DNA of 40,233 nt from contig PKRI01000015.1 of NCBI GenBank assembly GCA_017577485.1, positions 1 to 40,233 of the forward strand, written 5' to 3'. This stretch comes from Bacillota bacterium (lineage in GTDB: Bacteria; Bacillota; Sulfobacillia; Thermaerobacterales; RSA17). Of the stretch, positions 24,961 to 33,844 are shown piece by piece (position 1 is the first letter of the stretch; each line of letters opens with the position of its first letter). The notes beneath the pieces were generated by a model. It was not told the origin of the DNA and made no database searches. It saw only the letters and a list, made by a program, of their open reading frames with translations. The translations under genes were made by a program, and so were the position numbers.

Positions 24961-26121
24961 TCAATCGAGCTCGCCGTACTCGGTGATGGTCACGTCGACC
25001 TCGATGAAGACCGGCATGTCCAGGACTTCCGGGGCGTGGACGCGCCCGCCGGACAGCTCCCGGAACCGCTGCGGGTGATGCCGCCGCAGCGTTAGGCCCA
25101 GGTCCAGGAAATCCGTCCTGAGCCGCCGGGCCGCCTCCAGCGCCATCCACGCCCGCTCGAAGACGACGCGCTGGACGGCGGCAATGACCTGTTCGCTGCG
25201 GGCCAGGGGCCGGCCCGAGGGGGTCGAGCACTGGCGGCTGACCTCGCGCACGGCGGCCCGGACCCCCAGGCGCAGTGTGGCCTGGAACTGCGCGGCGTCA
25301 TCGGGTGCGAAGGTGATCCGCCGCCGCGCCTGGCGCAGGGCCAGGACCACGCGGCCCCCGCCCTCGCAGGGAACCGTGGCCGTGCTGGCCGGCATCTGCC
25401 CGTTCCACCACAGGGCGCCTTCGGTTTCGGTAGCGTCCAACCACCCCACCAGGTTGAAGCCCGACAGGACCCCGGCGCCCCGCACCAGCGGCCGGCCCTG
25501 GCTCCCCCAGGCCACCCGCGGCACCAGGCTCACCCCGATCTCGGTGGAGTCGCTGTGGAGCCTGGTCAGCGTGGTGCAGCGGGGAAAGGTGGCCGTCGCC
25601 CGGGAGTTCTGGCTGACCAGCAGGTACCACAGGGACGGGCCGGGGCCCAGGGTCGGGGTGAAGGCCAGGAGCTCGGAGGGCGAATCGGGCGTCAGCATCA
25701 GGCACGCGTTGGAGCGGAGGGTGGCGTTGCGGAGGGTGAAGTCGATGACGTCGTCGAGCCCGTTGCGGGCGATCTCTTCCTGGACCAGGATGATCTGCAC
25801 GAAGGGCAGGTCCAGGCGCCGGTCCACCCGGGCCTGGAGCAGCTGCAGCGCTTCCAGGACCGACGGGGCCTGCTGGGTGAGCAGCAGGGAGTTGCCGCCG
25901 CTGCTGGAGCCGCTCAGGGGCCCGGGACCCGACAGGGCCTGGGGGTTGGCGATGTCCACGGAGACGGCCAGGGTTCCTTCCTGATCGCCAGGCTCGATAC
26001 CCATTCCCAGGACGATGCCCCGGCGGTCGATGTCGGTGTAGTCCCAGCACCCTCCCAGAAGCGCAGCGCAGGCCAGCAGCGCCAGGAAACAGAAGGCACG
26101 GCCCCGCCCGGCCCGGTTCAC
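24961..26121 (-). CDS. Spore germination lipoprotein, Ger(x)C family
   Basis: A 386-residue GerC-type lipoprotein. From the GTG at 26121 it begins with a basic n-region, a hydrophobic core (FLALLACAALLGG) and the lipobox cysteine Cys25, then the family signature CWDYTDIDRRGIVLGMGIE. The C-terminal part shows the conserved Ger(x)C helices and ends in LGLTLRRHHPQRFRELSG. It is the membrane-tethered C subunit of a germinant receptor in the spore inner membrane. The start was chosen because it overlaps the gerB stop as GTGA and gives a perfect signal; the frame is open 12 codons further. Such operons are usually under SigG. Confidence 0.9.
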   Translation of the reverse strand: MNRAGRGRAFCFLALLACAALLGGCWDYTDIDRRGIVLGMGIEPGDQEGTLAVSVDIANPQALSGPGPLSGSSSGGNSLLLTQQAPSVLEALQLLQARVDRRLDLPFVQIILVQEEIARNGLDDVIDFTLRNATLRSNACLMLTPDSPSELLAFTPTLGPGPSLWYLLVSQNSRATATFPRCTTLTRLHSDSTEIGVSLVPRVAWGSQGRPLVRGAGVLSGFNLVGWLDATETEGALWWNGQMPASTATVPCEGGGRVVLALRQARRRITFAPDDAAQFQATLRLGVRAAVREVSRQCSTPSGRPLARSEQVIAAVQRVVFERAWMALEAARRLRTDFLDLGLTLRRHHPQRFRELSGGRVHAPEVLDMPVFIEVDVTITEYGELD

Positions 26122-27209
26122 GTGGTTCGACCCCGCCGCAGCAGGGAGGCCAGCCACAGCGTCCCGGGCAGCATCAGTTCGATGAAGGGAACGGTGGCGA
26201 CGCCGGAGCGGATGGCCTCCTCCAGCTGCAGGAAGCCGGGAGGCAGCAGGGCGATGACCGCGGCGCTGGCGGCCACGATGGGGACGGCAACCTGGGGATT
26301 CCGGTCCGGGCTGACCGCGGCTGTCAGCATGTAGCCGCTGGCCACCAGCGTCAGGGCGCTGAGGTCCATGATGCTCAGCACCCAGATGATGAAGAAGATG
26401 GCGTCGACGCGTTCCACCAGCAGGCCGGGGGCGCCCACGGCCTCCACCAGTTCCAGGGTGGGCCAGGTCATGGTGCCGGCGGCCGTGCCCAGCACCGATG
26501 CGCTGGCCGTGGCCAGCAGCAGCGACAGCGCTCCCACCAGCCCCACGCCCAGCATCAGCGGCCCCACCACCCGCTCAGGCCGCCAGGCCCAGGGCAGCAG
26601 GGCCAGGAGGAGGGTGTAGCCCTGCATCTCGCCGAACAGCCGGAAGGCGGCCAGCAGCACCTTCCCCAGCGAAAACTCCGTCAGGTCCACCAGCATGGCC
26701 GGGTCGCCCCGAAGCTGGGCCAGCGCCAGCAGGACCATGATGCCCGTGTAGTAGATGGGCACCAGCAGCGCCGAGAACCTGGCCACCGGTTCGAACCCCT
26801 GCCGGGCCAGGGCGGCGGCGATGATCAGCCCCGGCACCAGCACGGCCCAGACCGGGGTGCGGTCCAGCAGTTCCAGGGTGATCAACTCGGCCGACGTCCG
26901 GTTGACCCGGGCCAGCCGCAGGGTGATGGCCAGCCCGTGCAGCACCAGGACCACCCGGCCCAGCACCGGGCCGAACAGTTCCCTCAGCAGGTCGGGGTAG
27001 GCGGGAGAACCGTGGCGGCGGACCACCGCCGCCAGCAGGTAGACGTTGAGGAAGATTACGCTGACCACCAGCAAGGTGCTGAGCCACGACCACGTGCCCG
27101 CCACCTCGATGCCGAACATGGGCCCCCGCAGCACGCCGGTCTCGATCATGGCCGTGGGCACCAGCACGGCAAAAGCCCGGTGGGGAATGCGGTCATTGGC
27201 CGTGGGCAC
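26118..27209 (-). CDS. Spore germination protein, GerB/AB family (APC superfamily)
   Basis: A 363-residue integral membrane protein with about ten helices, of the endospore germination permease family related to amino-acid transporters. It probably binds the germinant in the spore inner membrane. Hallmarks are the first helices around AMIETGVLRGP, the conserved segment LFGEMQGYTLLLALLPW, and the C-terminal DLSALTLVASGYMLTA. The GTG at 27209 follows GGGGTGGG and overlaps the gerA reading frame by 17 nt; the stop overlaps the gerC start. The substrate is not readable. Confidence 0.9.
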   Translation of the reverse strand: MPTANDRIPHRAFAVLVPTAMIETGVLRGPMFGIEVAGTWSWLSTLLVVSVIFLNVYLLAAVVRRHGSPAYPDLLRELFGPVLGRVVLVLHGLAITLRLARVNRTSAELITLELLDRTPVWAVLVPGLIIAAALARQGFEPVARFSALLVPIYYTGIMVLLALAQLRGDPAMLVDLTEFSLGKVLLAAFRLFGEMQGYTLLLALLPWAWRPERVVGPLMLGVGLVGALSLLLATASASVLGTAAGTMTWPTLELVEAVGAPGLLVERVDAIFFIIWVLSIMDLSALTLVASGYMLTAAVSPDRNPQVAVPIVAASAAVIALLPPGFLQLEEAIRSGVATVPFIELMLPGTLWLASLLRRGRTT

Positions 27210-28818
27210 GGTTTCCCACCCCTGCGGCCCGGTGGACCGACCCGGCCCGGGTGTCGGGCAGGTCCCGCCGCCGGTCCCCCGCCCGCCTGCGCTGCTGGGG
27301 CCCGTAGAAGGTGGGCCGCTGTTTAAAGGCCGGGATCGGCGCCCGCAGCACCATGTCCTTGTAGTCGCTGGGCGGGTAGAAGGCGAATGGCACCAGGTAG
27401 GGGATGCCGAGGCTGCGCAGGCTGACCAGGTGAGCCAGCAGCCCGGCCAGGCCCAGCAGGAAGCCGTAGATGCCCAGCACGCTGGCCATCAGCAGCAGCG
27501 GCAGGCCCAGCAGGCGGATGGACGTGCCCAGCATCAGCGACGGCGACGTGAAGGACGCCAGGCCCGTCAGGGCGATGACCACCACCATCATCTCGCTCAC
27601 CAGGCCGGCCCGTACCGAGAACTCGCCGATGACGATGCCGCCCACGACGCCGAAGGTCTGGCCGATGGGCCCCGGCAGCCGGAACCCGGCTTCCCGCAGG
27701 ATCTCCAGGAACAACTGCATCAGCAGCGCCTCCGCCACCACCGGCAGGGCCACGCCCTCGCGGGAATTGGCGATCTTGATGGCCAGGCGCAGGGGAAGCA
27801 GCGCCGGCGTGTAGGAGGCCACCGCCACGTACAGCGCCGGCAGGCTCAGGGCGAGACCGGTGGCGACGAAGCGGGTCACCCGCAGCAGGCTGACCACCGT
27901 CGGGCGGCTGTAGGCGTCTTCCGGCGAGTCGAACAGCGAGCTGAAGGTGGTGGGCGCCACGATGGCCAGCGGCGTGTTGTCGGTGATCAGCGCCAGGCGC
28001 CCTTCCAGCAGGGCGGCCACCACCACGTCGGGGCGTTCCGTGCGCTCCGCCTGGGGGAAGGGCGTCCACCAGCAGTCCTCGATCAACTGTTCCAGCATGC
28101 CGCTGTCCAGGACGGCGTCGATGGACACGGCCCGGAGCCGCCGCCGCATTTCCTGGAGGGCGGTACGGTTGACCACGTCGTCGATGTAGACCAGGTAGAC
28201 GGCGGTTTTGCTGCGGGCGCCCACCACCAGGCGCTCGGTGCGGAGGTTGACGTCCACCAGGCGGCGCCGGATCAGCGCCAGGTTCCACACGGCCGTTTCC
28301 GTAAAGGAGTCGCGGGGACCCCGGGCCACCACTTCGATCTGGGCGTCGCTCACCGGGCGGGCCGGCGGCTTGCGGGTGGAAACCACCAGAACCCCCGGGC
28401 TTCCCGACAGGGCCACCAGCGTATCCCCGCGAAGCAGGTCGTCCAGGATCTCGTCAATGTCGAAAGAAGTCTTAACGTCGCCCGCCGCGATGTAGCGGTT
28501 CGCCAGGCGCTCCAGGGTCAGCGGCGGGGACCCGGGCCCTGCGGGAATCGACGACAGGGGCCTGATGATGAAGTCTTCGATTCGCCAGTTGGCGACCAGG
28601 TGGTCGATGAAGGTCACCAGGACGTCCTGGCCGTTGGCCAGGGCCAGGTGGCGGTAGACCACGCCCGTGGTGTCGGCCAGCGCCGCCCGCAGGATGCGCT
28701 CCAGGGCTCCCGCGTCGCGGGGCGAGCGGGCATAGCGCACGCGCTCCAGAAGCATGTTGAGGTCCCGCAGCAGCCGCCGGCTGTGCTGCCCGATGTCGCG
28801 AACGCGCTCGCCGCTCAT
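27193..28818 (-). CDS. Spore germination protein, GerA/AA family
   Basis: A 541-residue GerA-type receptor subunit. The N-terminal ~290 residues are soluble (about SFDIDEILDDLLRGDTLVAL, GPRDSFTETAVWNLALIRRRL, the strongly conserved GPRDSFTE motif). The C-terminal half has about five membrane helices (EALLMQLFLEILREAGFRLPGPIGQTFGVVGGIVIG). Together with the B and C subunits it forms the nutrient germinant receptor. The ATG at 28818 is chosen; it lacks a clear ribosome site, but earlier codons would run into the divergent Rieske gene only 50 bp away. A basic C-terminal tail is present (KQRPTFYGPQQRRRAG). Confidence 0.92.
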   Translation of the reverse strand: MSGERVRDIGQHSRRLLRDLNMLLERVRYARSPRDAGALERILRAALADTTGVVYRHLALANGQDVLVTFIDHLVANWRIEDFIIRPLSSIPAGPGSPPLTLERLANRYIAAGDVKTSFDIDEILDDLLRGDTLVALSGSPGVLVVSTRKPPARPVSDAQIEVVARGPRDSFTETAVWNLALIRRRLVDVNLRTERLVVGARSKTAVYLVYIDDVVNRTALQEMRRRLRAVSIDAVLDSGMLEQLIEDCWWTPFPQAERTERPDVVVAALLEGRLALITDNTPLAIVAPTTFSSLFDSPEDAYSRPTVVSLLRVTRFVATGLALSLPALYVAVASYTPALLPLRLAIKIANSREGVALPVVAEALLMQLFLEILREAGFRLPGPIGQTFGVVGGIVIGEFSVRAGLVSEMMVVVIALTGLASFTSPSLMLGTSIRLLGLPLLLMASVLGIYGFLLGLAGLLAHLVSLRSLGIPYLVPFAFYPPSDYKDMVLRAPIPAFKQRPTFYGPQQRRRAGDRRRDLPDTRAGSVHRAAGVGNRAHGQ

Positions 28819-28868
28819 GGGCGTAGTGTGGACAGCCGTTCCGGGGCTTACGCGGAAGGGGGAGCAGG

Positions 28869-29180
28869 ATGGCCCACTACTTCCGGGTGGCCGCAAGGGA
28901 CGAGATTCCCGAGGGCCAGGGCCGCTGTTTCACGGTGGCGGGCCGGCGGGTGGCGGTGTTCCGGGTGGACGACCGCTTTTACGCCATCGACGACCGCTGC
29001 ACCCATGCCGAGGCATCCCTCAGCGAAGGCGTCGTCCGGGACTGCCAGGTGGAGTGTCCACGTCACGGCGCCACCTTTGACTTGAGGTCCGGCGAGGCCA
29101 CGGCGCTGCCGGCCACGGTTCCGGTACGAACGTACCAGGTCCGCGTCGAGGGCGACGACGTGCTGGTGGCCGTCGATTGA
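28869..29180 (+). CDS. Rieske-type ferredoxin
   Basis: A 103-residue Rieske 2Fe-2S protein with complete ligands: Cys44-x-His46 in DRCTHAEASLSEG and Cys63-x2-His66 in ECPRHGATFDLRSG. It is the small soluble ferredoxin type seen with ring-hydroxylating oxygenases and also inside suf operons of high-GC Gram-positives. It transfers electrons in the cytoplasm; the partner is unknown. GGAAGGGGGAGC precedes the ATG. It is divergent from gerA with only a 50-bp gap and stands alone, about 4 kb from sufB. Confidence 0.92.
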   Translation: MAHYFRVAARDEIPEGQGRCFTVAGRRVAVFRVDDRFYAIDDRCTHAEASLSEGVVRDCQVECPRHGATFDLRSGEATALPATVPVRTYQVRVEGDDVLVAVD

Positions 29181-29189
29181 GGGACCGGT

Positions 29190-29209
29190 GGCCGGCTCAC
29201 GCGCCGGCC
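29190..29209. terminator. Hairpin between the Rieske and S9 peptidase genes
   Basis: GGCCGGC (29190-29196) pairs with GCCGGCC (29203-29209), loop 6 nt, then CTTGGG; a second palindrome GGGCCGGCCGGCCC lies at 29213-29226. The genes converge here. Confidence 0.5.
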
Positions 29210-29232
29210 CTTGGGCCGGCCGGCCCAGGCCG

Positions 29233-31479
29233 TCAAGGCCGAGCGCCGGCGCCCGCCGGTACCGGGTAGGGCTGCTGCCCCTCGGGCTCGAGCCAGCGGA
29301 TGAACCAGTTGACGATGGCGCGCAGGCGGTGCACCCGGTGCCAGGGCTTCCCGCTCCGCGACAGCTCATGGGTTTCGCCGGGGAAGCGCAGGAACTCGGC
29401 CTCGACGCCCTGCCTGCGCAGGGCCACGTACCACTGCTCGCCCTGCTCGATCAGGCAGCGGTGGTCTTCCTCGCTGTGGATCACCAGGGTCGGGGTGCGC
29501 ACGCGGCCCACGTAGGAAATGGGCGACTGCCGCAGGTAGTCCTCGGGGTTTTCCCAGGGCGGCTGGCCGGCGCCCCAGATGCGGTCCCACCGGTACCCGC
29601 CGTCGCTGGTCCCGAAGAAGGAGTAGCAGTTGGTGACCGCCCGCATGACGCAGGCTGCCTTGAAGCGGTCCGTGTGGCCCGTGATCCAGGCGGTCATGTA
29701 GCCGCCGTAGGAGCCGCCGGCGACGCCCAGGCGCTCCGGGTCGATCCAGGGGAAGCGGGCCAGGGCGGCGTCGACCCCCGCCATCAGGTCCGCATAGTCG
29801 TTGGCGCCCCAGTTGCCGCGGATGCCGGCACAGAAGTCCTGGCCGTAGCCCTGGCTGCCCCGGGGATTGGTGTAGATGACGGCGATGCCGGCTGAGGCCA
29901 GCAGCTGGAACTCGAAGAAGAAGGCGCCGGTGTACATGGCCATGGGCCCGCCGTGGATCTGGAGCACCGCCGGGTAGCGGCGGGCGGGGTCGAAGTCCAC
30001 GGGCCGGATGACCCAGCCGTCCACCAGGGGCCCTCCCTGGGCCCGGAACTGGAACTTCTCCGGCATGCTCACCTGCCTCTGGGCCAGCAGGTCCCGGTTG
30101 GCGCGGGTCAGGCGGGTCAGCGGCACGCCGTCGGCCGGCGGGGTCTCCCCCGGGCCGGGAAGCCGCGCCAGGTAAATGTCGTTGGGGCTGTCGGGCGAAG
30201 CCGCCGCTACGGCCGCCAGGCCGCACCCGGGCAGCACCGACCAGTCGAAGATGACCCGCTCGCCCCGGGTCAACTGCTGCACGCCGCCGCCGGCGACCTC
30301 GACCCGGAACAGGTGCACCTGGCCGTCCAGGCTGGCGGCGGCGTAGAGATACCGGCCGTCGGGCGACCACACGGGCCGGCCGTCGCCCCCGGCCATCTTC
30401 ATGTCCAGCACCGCCTCGTTGGCGAAAGACCGGTCGAAGCCCGCCGTCAGGCAGCGGGGTTCCCCGGACCCGTCGGCCGCCGCCACCCAGAGGCAGGTGT
30501 TGGAGTACCAATCCACGGGCCGGTCATCGCCCAGGTAGGCCACCTGGCGGCCGTCGGGCGACCAGGCGGGGGAGCGGGCCGGCCCCAGGCTGCGGGTGAT
30601 CTTGCGGGGCGGCTCGGAGCCGTCCACGGTGAAGACCCAGATGTCGCCGTAGTCGGCGAATTCCGCGCCGGGTTCCCGCACGGCGGCCACCGCCAGGCAG
30701 CGCCCGTCCGGTGACCACGCCGGGCTGTGATGGTCGTAGTCGCCGCCGGTGACCTGGGCCGGCAGCGGCAGCCGCTCCGGGTCGTCCACCTCCAGCGCCG
30801 CCGCCACGTCCACCACGAACACGTGGGCCCGCCGGTCCCCCAGGTAGCCCAGGCCGTCCTGCCGGTACCAGATCCGCCGGATGTGCCGGACGTCGGCATT
30901 GTAGCGGCGGTCCAGGGCATCCAGGTCGCTGCCGTCCTGCTGGGGCCCGTCATTGTGCGGGCCGTCCCTGCCCGGGCCGTCCTCGCGCCCCGCCCCGCGG
31001 GCGGGCCGCAGCCCCTCGGGTCCGACGCGAGCCACGAAAGCCAGGCGCCGGCTGTCGGGCGCCCAGGCGATCTCGCCCGGCGCTTCCCGGATGAAGGTCA
31101 CCGGCCGGGCCTCGCCGCCGTCGGCGGGCATCACCCAGATCTGGGTGCGGCCTTCGGCGCCGTCGCCGGGGGTGGTGCGCAGGAAGGCCAGCAGGCGGCC
31201 GTCCGGGGACCAGCGGGGGCTGCGGTCGCTGGGCCCGGCGGTGAAAGGTTTCGGCTGGCCGCCGGGCCCACCGAGGGCGCCGGGCCCGCCCGGAGCGCCC
31301 GGCGTGCCCGCGGCGCTGCCGGCGCCCGCCACGGTGCCGGTGAAGATCCGCGACCGGTAGACGTTCTCCCTGGCGTCGATGACGGTGTGGACCCAGGCGA
31401 GGCGCGTGCCGTCCGGTGAAAGCTGGGGATCGCCCACGAACTGGAAGCGCAGCAGGTCTCGGGGCTCGAAGCCCGGCAC
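29233..31479 (-). CDS. S9 family peptidase (acylaminoacyl-peptidase / prolyl oligopeptidase type)
   Basis: A 748-residue serine peptidase. The first ~480 residues form a beta-propeller with TolB-like repeats (SPDGTRLAW, WSPDGRLLAF, WAPDSRRLAF, WSPDGRQVAYLG). The C-terminal alpha/beta hydrolase has Ser590 in GGSYGGYMT, Asp672 in HSEEDH and His704 in GETHELS. It has no signal peptide, so it cleaves short peptides in the cytoplasm, removing acylated residues or cutting after proline. The GTG at 31479 lies after GGGAGGG and starts just before the first propeller strand; the long upstream frame is disregarded. The loop near residues 55-70 is a Gly/Ala/Pro-rich insertion. Its 5' region is shared with the acyl-CoA ligase. 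Confidence 0.9.
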   Translation of the reverse strand: MPGFEPRDLLRFQFVGDPQLSPDGTRLAWVHTVIDARENVYRSRIFTGTVAGAGSAAGTPGAPGGPGALGGPGGQPKPFTAGPSDRSPRWSPDGRLLAFLRTTPGDGAEGRTQIWVMPADGGEARPVTFIREAPGEIAWAPDSRRLAFVARVGPEGLRPARGAGREDGPGRDGPHNDGPQQDGSDLDALDRRYNADVRHIRRIWYRQDGLGYLGDRRAHVFVVDVAAALEVDDPERLPLPAQVTGGDYDHHSPAWSPDGRCLAVAAVREPGAEFADYGDIWVFTVDGSEPPRKITRSLGPARSPAWSPDGRQVAYLGDDRPVDWYSNTCLWVAAADGSGEPRCLTAGFDRSFANEAVLDMKMAGGDGRPVWSPDGRYLYAAASLDGQVHLFRVEVAGGGVQQLTRGERVIFDWSVLPGCGLAAVAAASPDSPNDIYLARLPGPGETPPADGVPLTRLTRANRDLLAQRQVSMPEKFQFRAQGGPLVDGWVIRPVDFDPARRYPAVLQIHGGPMAMYTGAFFFEFQLLASAGIAVIYTNPRGSQGYGQDFCAGIRGNWGANDYADLMAGVDAALARFPWIDPERLGVAGGSYGGYMTAWITGHTDRFKAACVMRAVTNCYSFFGTSDGGYRWDRIWGAGQPPWENPEDYLRQSPISYVGRVRTPTLVIHSEEDHRCLIEQGEQWYVALRRQGVEAEFLRFPGETHELSRSGKPWHRVHRLRAIVNWFIRWLEPEGQQPYPVPAGAGARP

Positions 31480-31617
31480 AGGCAACCCTCCCGGCGACTG
31501 CAGGATCCGGCGGGACTCGGAGCACTGCCCGGGACAAAGTTCGTCGCAAGGGCGCCGTCGCCTGCCGTTTTCCGCTGCCGGCAGGCGGCAGGGATTCGGC
31601 GTCCCTCTCTGGAACTT

Positions 31618-31640
31618 ACCAACCAAACGGTTGGTTGACA
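31618..31640 (+). promoter_or_regulatory. TetR-type inverted repeat overlapping a consensus -35
   Basis: ACCAACC-AAAC-GGTTGGT (31618-31635) is a perfect 7-bp inverted repeat with a 4-nt spacer, of the form bound by TetR-family regulators of fatty acid or aromatic degradation. Its last base starts a perfect TTGACA (31635-31640), 48 nt before the acyl-CoA ligase GTG. No convincing -10 is seen 16-18 nt downstream. A repressor there would block RNA polymerase; no TetR gene is in the window. Confidence 0.55.
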
Positions 31641-31687
31641 GCTTCAGGGTGCGGCACACCGGGATCAGCATCGCGAGGTGGAGCACC

Positions 31688-33385
31688 GTGTCCTGGACCG
31701 CGTCGTACGACCAGCGCCCGTGGGTACGCCTCTACCAAGGCGCCGTGAAGCCCTCGCTGGATTATCCTGACATACCCCTCTACCGGTTCCTGGAGGACTC
31801 GGCAGTCGAGTTTCCCGAGCATCCGGCCGCCCTGTTTTTCGGGCGGCCGCTGCTTTACCGGGACCTGAAGCAGCAGGTGGACCGCTTCGCCGGCGCGCTG
31901 GCGCGCCTGGGAGTCCGCAAGGGCGACCGGGTGGCGCTGATGTTCCCCAACTGCCCGCAGGCGGTCATCGCCTACTACGGCGCCCTGCGGCTGGGCGCCG
32001 TGGTGGTGCAGTTGAGTCCCATCGCGTCGGCGCGGGAACTGGCCTTCCAGCTGGAGGACTCCGGCGCCCGCATCCTGGCGACGGTGGACGCGGTGGCTGG
32101 CCACACGGGGCGGCTGCTGGACGAAGGCCGGCTCGACCATCTGATCGTGGGCCGCATCAGCGACTACCTGCCCGGCGTGCTGCGGATACTCTACCCGCTC
32201 AAGGCCCGGCGGGAGGGCCAGCCGCCGCCGCCGTCGGGACCGCAGGTGTACGACTGGCAGTCGCTGCTGGCCGGGGCGCCGCCGCCGCCGCCGGTGGACA
32301 TCGATCCCCACGAGGACCTGGCCCTGATCCAGTACACCGGCGGCACCACCGGCACGCCCAAGGGCGCCATGCTCACCCACCGCAACCTGGTCTGCAACAC
32401 GCTTCAGGCGGTGGCGTGGTTCCCGGGCCTGGAGCGGGGCCGGGAGCGGATCCTGGCGGTCCTGCCCTTCTTTCACGTGTACGGGATGACCGTGTGCATG
32501 AACTTCGCCATGGCCACGGCGGCCACGCTGCTGCTGCTGCCGCGCTTCGACCTGGACTCGGTGCTCAAGACCATCAACCGCTACCGGCCGACCCTGTTCC
32601 CGGGGGCGCCCACCATGTACGTGGCCATCAACAACCACCCGCACGTGCAGCGGTATGACCTGCGGTCGATTCGCGCCTGCATCAGCGGAGCCGCACCGCT
32701 GCCCGTGGAAGTGCGGGAGCGGTTCGAAGCGCTGACCGGCGGCCAGCTGGTGGAAGGGTACGGCTTGACCGAAGCCTCGCCGGTAACCCACTGCAATCCC
32801 TTCTGGGGCGAGGTGCGGGCCGGAAGCATCGGGCTGCCGTTCCCCGACACCGATTGCCGGATCGTCGACCCGGAAACCGGCGAGGACGTCCCCCTGGGCC
32901 AGCCCGGCGAGCTGCTGATCCGCGGGCCCCAGGTGATGAAGGGCTACTGGAACCGGCCGGAAGAAAACGCCCGGGCGCTGCGGGACGGCTGGCTCTACAC
33001 CGGCGACGTGGCCCGCATGGACGAGGACGGCTACTTTTACATCGTTGACCGGCTCAAGGAGATCATCATCGCCGGCGGCTTCAACATCTACCCGCGCGAG
33101 GTGGAGGAGGTCCTTTACGAGCACCCGGCCGTCAAGGAGGCGGCCGTCATCGGCGTTCCCGACCCCTACCGGGGCGAGACGGTCAAGGCGTTTGTGGTCC
33201 TGAAGCCCGGCGCCCGGGCCACGGCCGACGACATCATCGCCTTCTGCCGGGAGCACCTGGCCCGGTACAAGGTCCCGACCCATGTGGAATTCCGTGACGA
33301 TCTGCCCAAGAGCCTGGTGGGGAAGGTCCTGCGGCGGGTGCTGGCCGAGGAGGAGGCGGCCAAGCGGGCCCAAACCGGCGCCTGA
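31688..33385 (+). CDS. Long-chain fatty acid-CoA ligase (AMP-forming)
   Basis: A 565-residue ANL-superfamily acyl-CoA synthetase. Motifs in order: the AMP-binding loop YTGGTTGTPKG (residues 216-226), GYGLTEASP, YTGDVARMDEDGYFYIVDR with the Asp/Arg pair, and GGFNIYPREVEE. Near the end is the acyl-adenylation lysine region LPKSLVGKVLRR. It activates a fatty acid with ATP and CoA; the short hydrophobic insertion near residues 155-185 (YLPGVLRILYPLKARREG) is common in long-chain FadD members. The GTG at 31688 follows GAGGTGGAG. The promoter carries a TetR-type operator. A terminator shared with the SASP gene follows. Confidence 0.92.
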   Translation: MSWTASYDQRPWVRLYQGAVKPSLDYPDIPLYRFLEDSAVEFPEHPAALFFGRPLLYRDLKQQVDRFAGALARLGVRKGDRVALMFPNCPQAVIAYYGALRLGAVVVQLSPIASARELAFQLEDSGARILATVDAVAGHTGRLLDEGRLDHLIVGRISDYLPGVLRILYPLKARREGQPPPPSGPQVYDWQSLLAGAPPPPPVDIDPHEDLALIQYTGGTTGTPKGAMLTHRNLVCNTLQAVAWFPGLERGRERILAVLPFFHVYGMTVCMNFAMATAATLLLLPRFDLDSVLKTINRYRPTLFPGAPTMYVAINNHPHVQRYDLRSIRACISGAAPLPVEVRERFEALTGGQLVEGYGLTEASPVTHCNPFWGEVRAGSIGLPFPDTDCRIVDPETGEDVPLGQPGELLIRGPQVMKGYWNRPEENARALRDGWLYTGDVARMDEDGYFYIVDRLKEIIIAGGFNIYPREVEEVLYEHPAVKEAAVIGVPDPYRGETVKAFVVLKPGARATADDIIAFCREHLARYKVPTHVEFRDDLPKSLVGKVLRRVLAEEEAAKRAQTGA

Positions 33386-33390
33386 ACACC

Positions 33391-33417
33391 GGGGGCGGCC
33401 GGTTTGCGGCCGCCCCC
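33391..33417. terminator. Bidirectional terminator between the acyl-CoA ligase and SASP genes
   Basis: A perfect 10-bp stem, GGGGGCGGCC (33391-33400) with its complement at 33408-33417 and a 7-nt loop; AGGTTTTCC follows on the plus strand. The flanking genes converge. Confidence 0.8.
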
Positions 33418-33441
33418 AGGTTTTCCGGCACGTCGCGGTCG

Positions 33442-33672
33442 TCAGGCACGAGGCGCGGTCGGCGCGCCGCCGGCCAGCTGCTGTTCGGCCAGCTGGATCA
33501 TGCGGCGCACCATGTGCCCGCCGACGGCGCCGTTCAGGCGCGACGGGACGTCGCCCAGGTAGCCCTGGTAGTTGGGCAGGCCCAGTTCGGCCGCCACTTC
33601 GTACTTCAGCTGGTCCAGGGCCTGGCGCGCGTTGGCGACGACGATGCGGTTGCTCTGCTGGCCCTGCGCCAC
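33442..33672 (-). CDS. Alpha/beta-type small acid-soluble spore protein
   Basis: A 76-residue SASP with the same core as the gene at 4648 (RIVVANARQALDQLKYE, EVAAELGL cleavage region, LPNYQGYLGDVPSRLNGAVGGHMVRRMI) but without the long tail. It saturates forespore DNA and is degraded at germination. The start is the GTG at 33672, 6 nt after GGAGGTG. The frame is open 33 codons further upstream but lacks similarity there. A SigG-like -10, CAAACTA (minus strand, 33693-33699), lies about 20 nt upstream of the start; the -35 is not clear. Confidence 0.94.
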   Translation of the reverse strand: MAQGQQSNRIVVANARQALDQLKYEVAAELGLPNYQGYLGDVPSRLNGAVGGHMVRRMIQLAEQQLAGGAPTAPRA

Positions 33673-33759
33673 GGGCGTCACCTCCGTGGGCCTAGTTTGC
33701 CCCTGCTCCAAAGCGCTACGTTGACGACTCCTTGGAGCGGTGCCAGGTCTGGGCGGCGC

Positions 33760-33787
33760 TTGCGGGGCCATGCGGGCATGGGATAAT
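33760..33787 (+). promoter_or_regulatory. Probable promoter of the Rieske-like membrane protein gene
   Basis: TTGCGG (33760-33765) and GATAAT (33782-33787) are 16 nt apart. The -10 matches five of six bases. The start point near 33795 gives a leader of about 50 nt. Confidence 0.5.
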
Positions 33788-33844
33788 ACGGTCAGCGCAG
33801 CGATGTGAAACCGGCCCGTTCAGCCTTTGATGGGAGGCTGCCCG

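Noticed and set aside
26122..26157. Longer GerC start at 26157
   Set aside because: It would place 12 residues before the lipoprotein signal and overlap gerB by 40 nt; the GTG at 26121 overlaps the gerB stop neatly and gives a standard signal.
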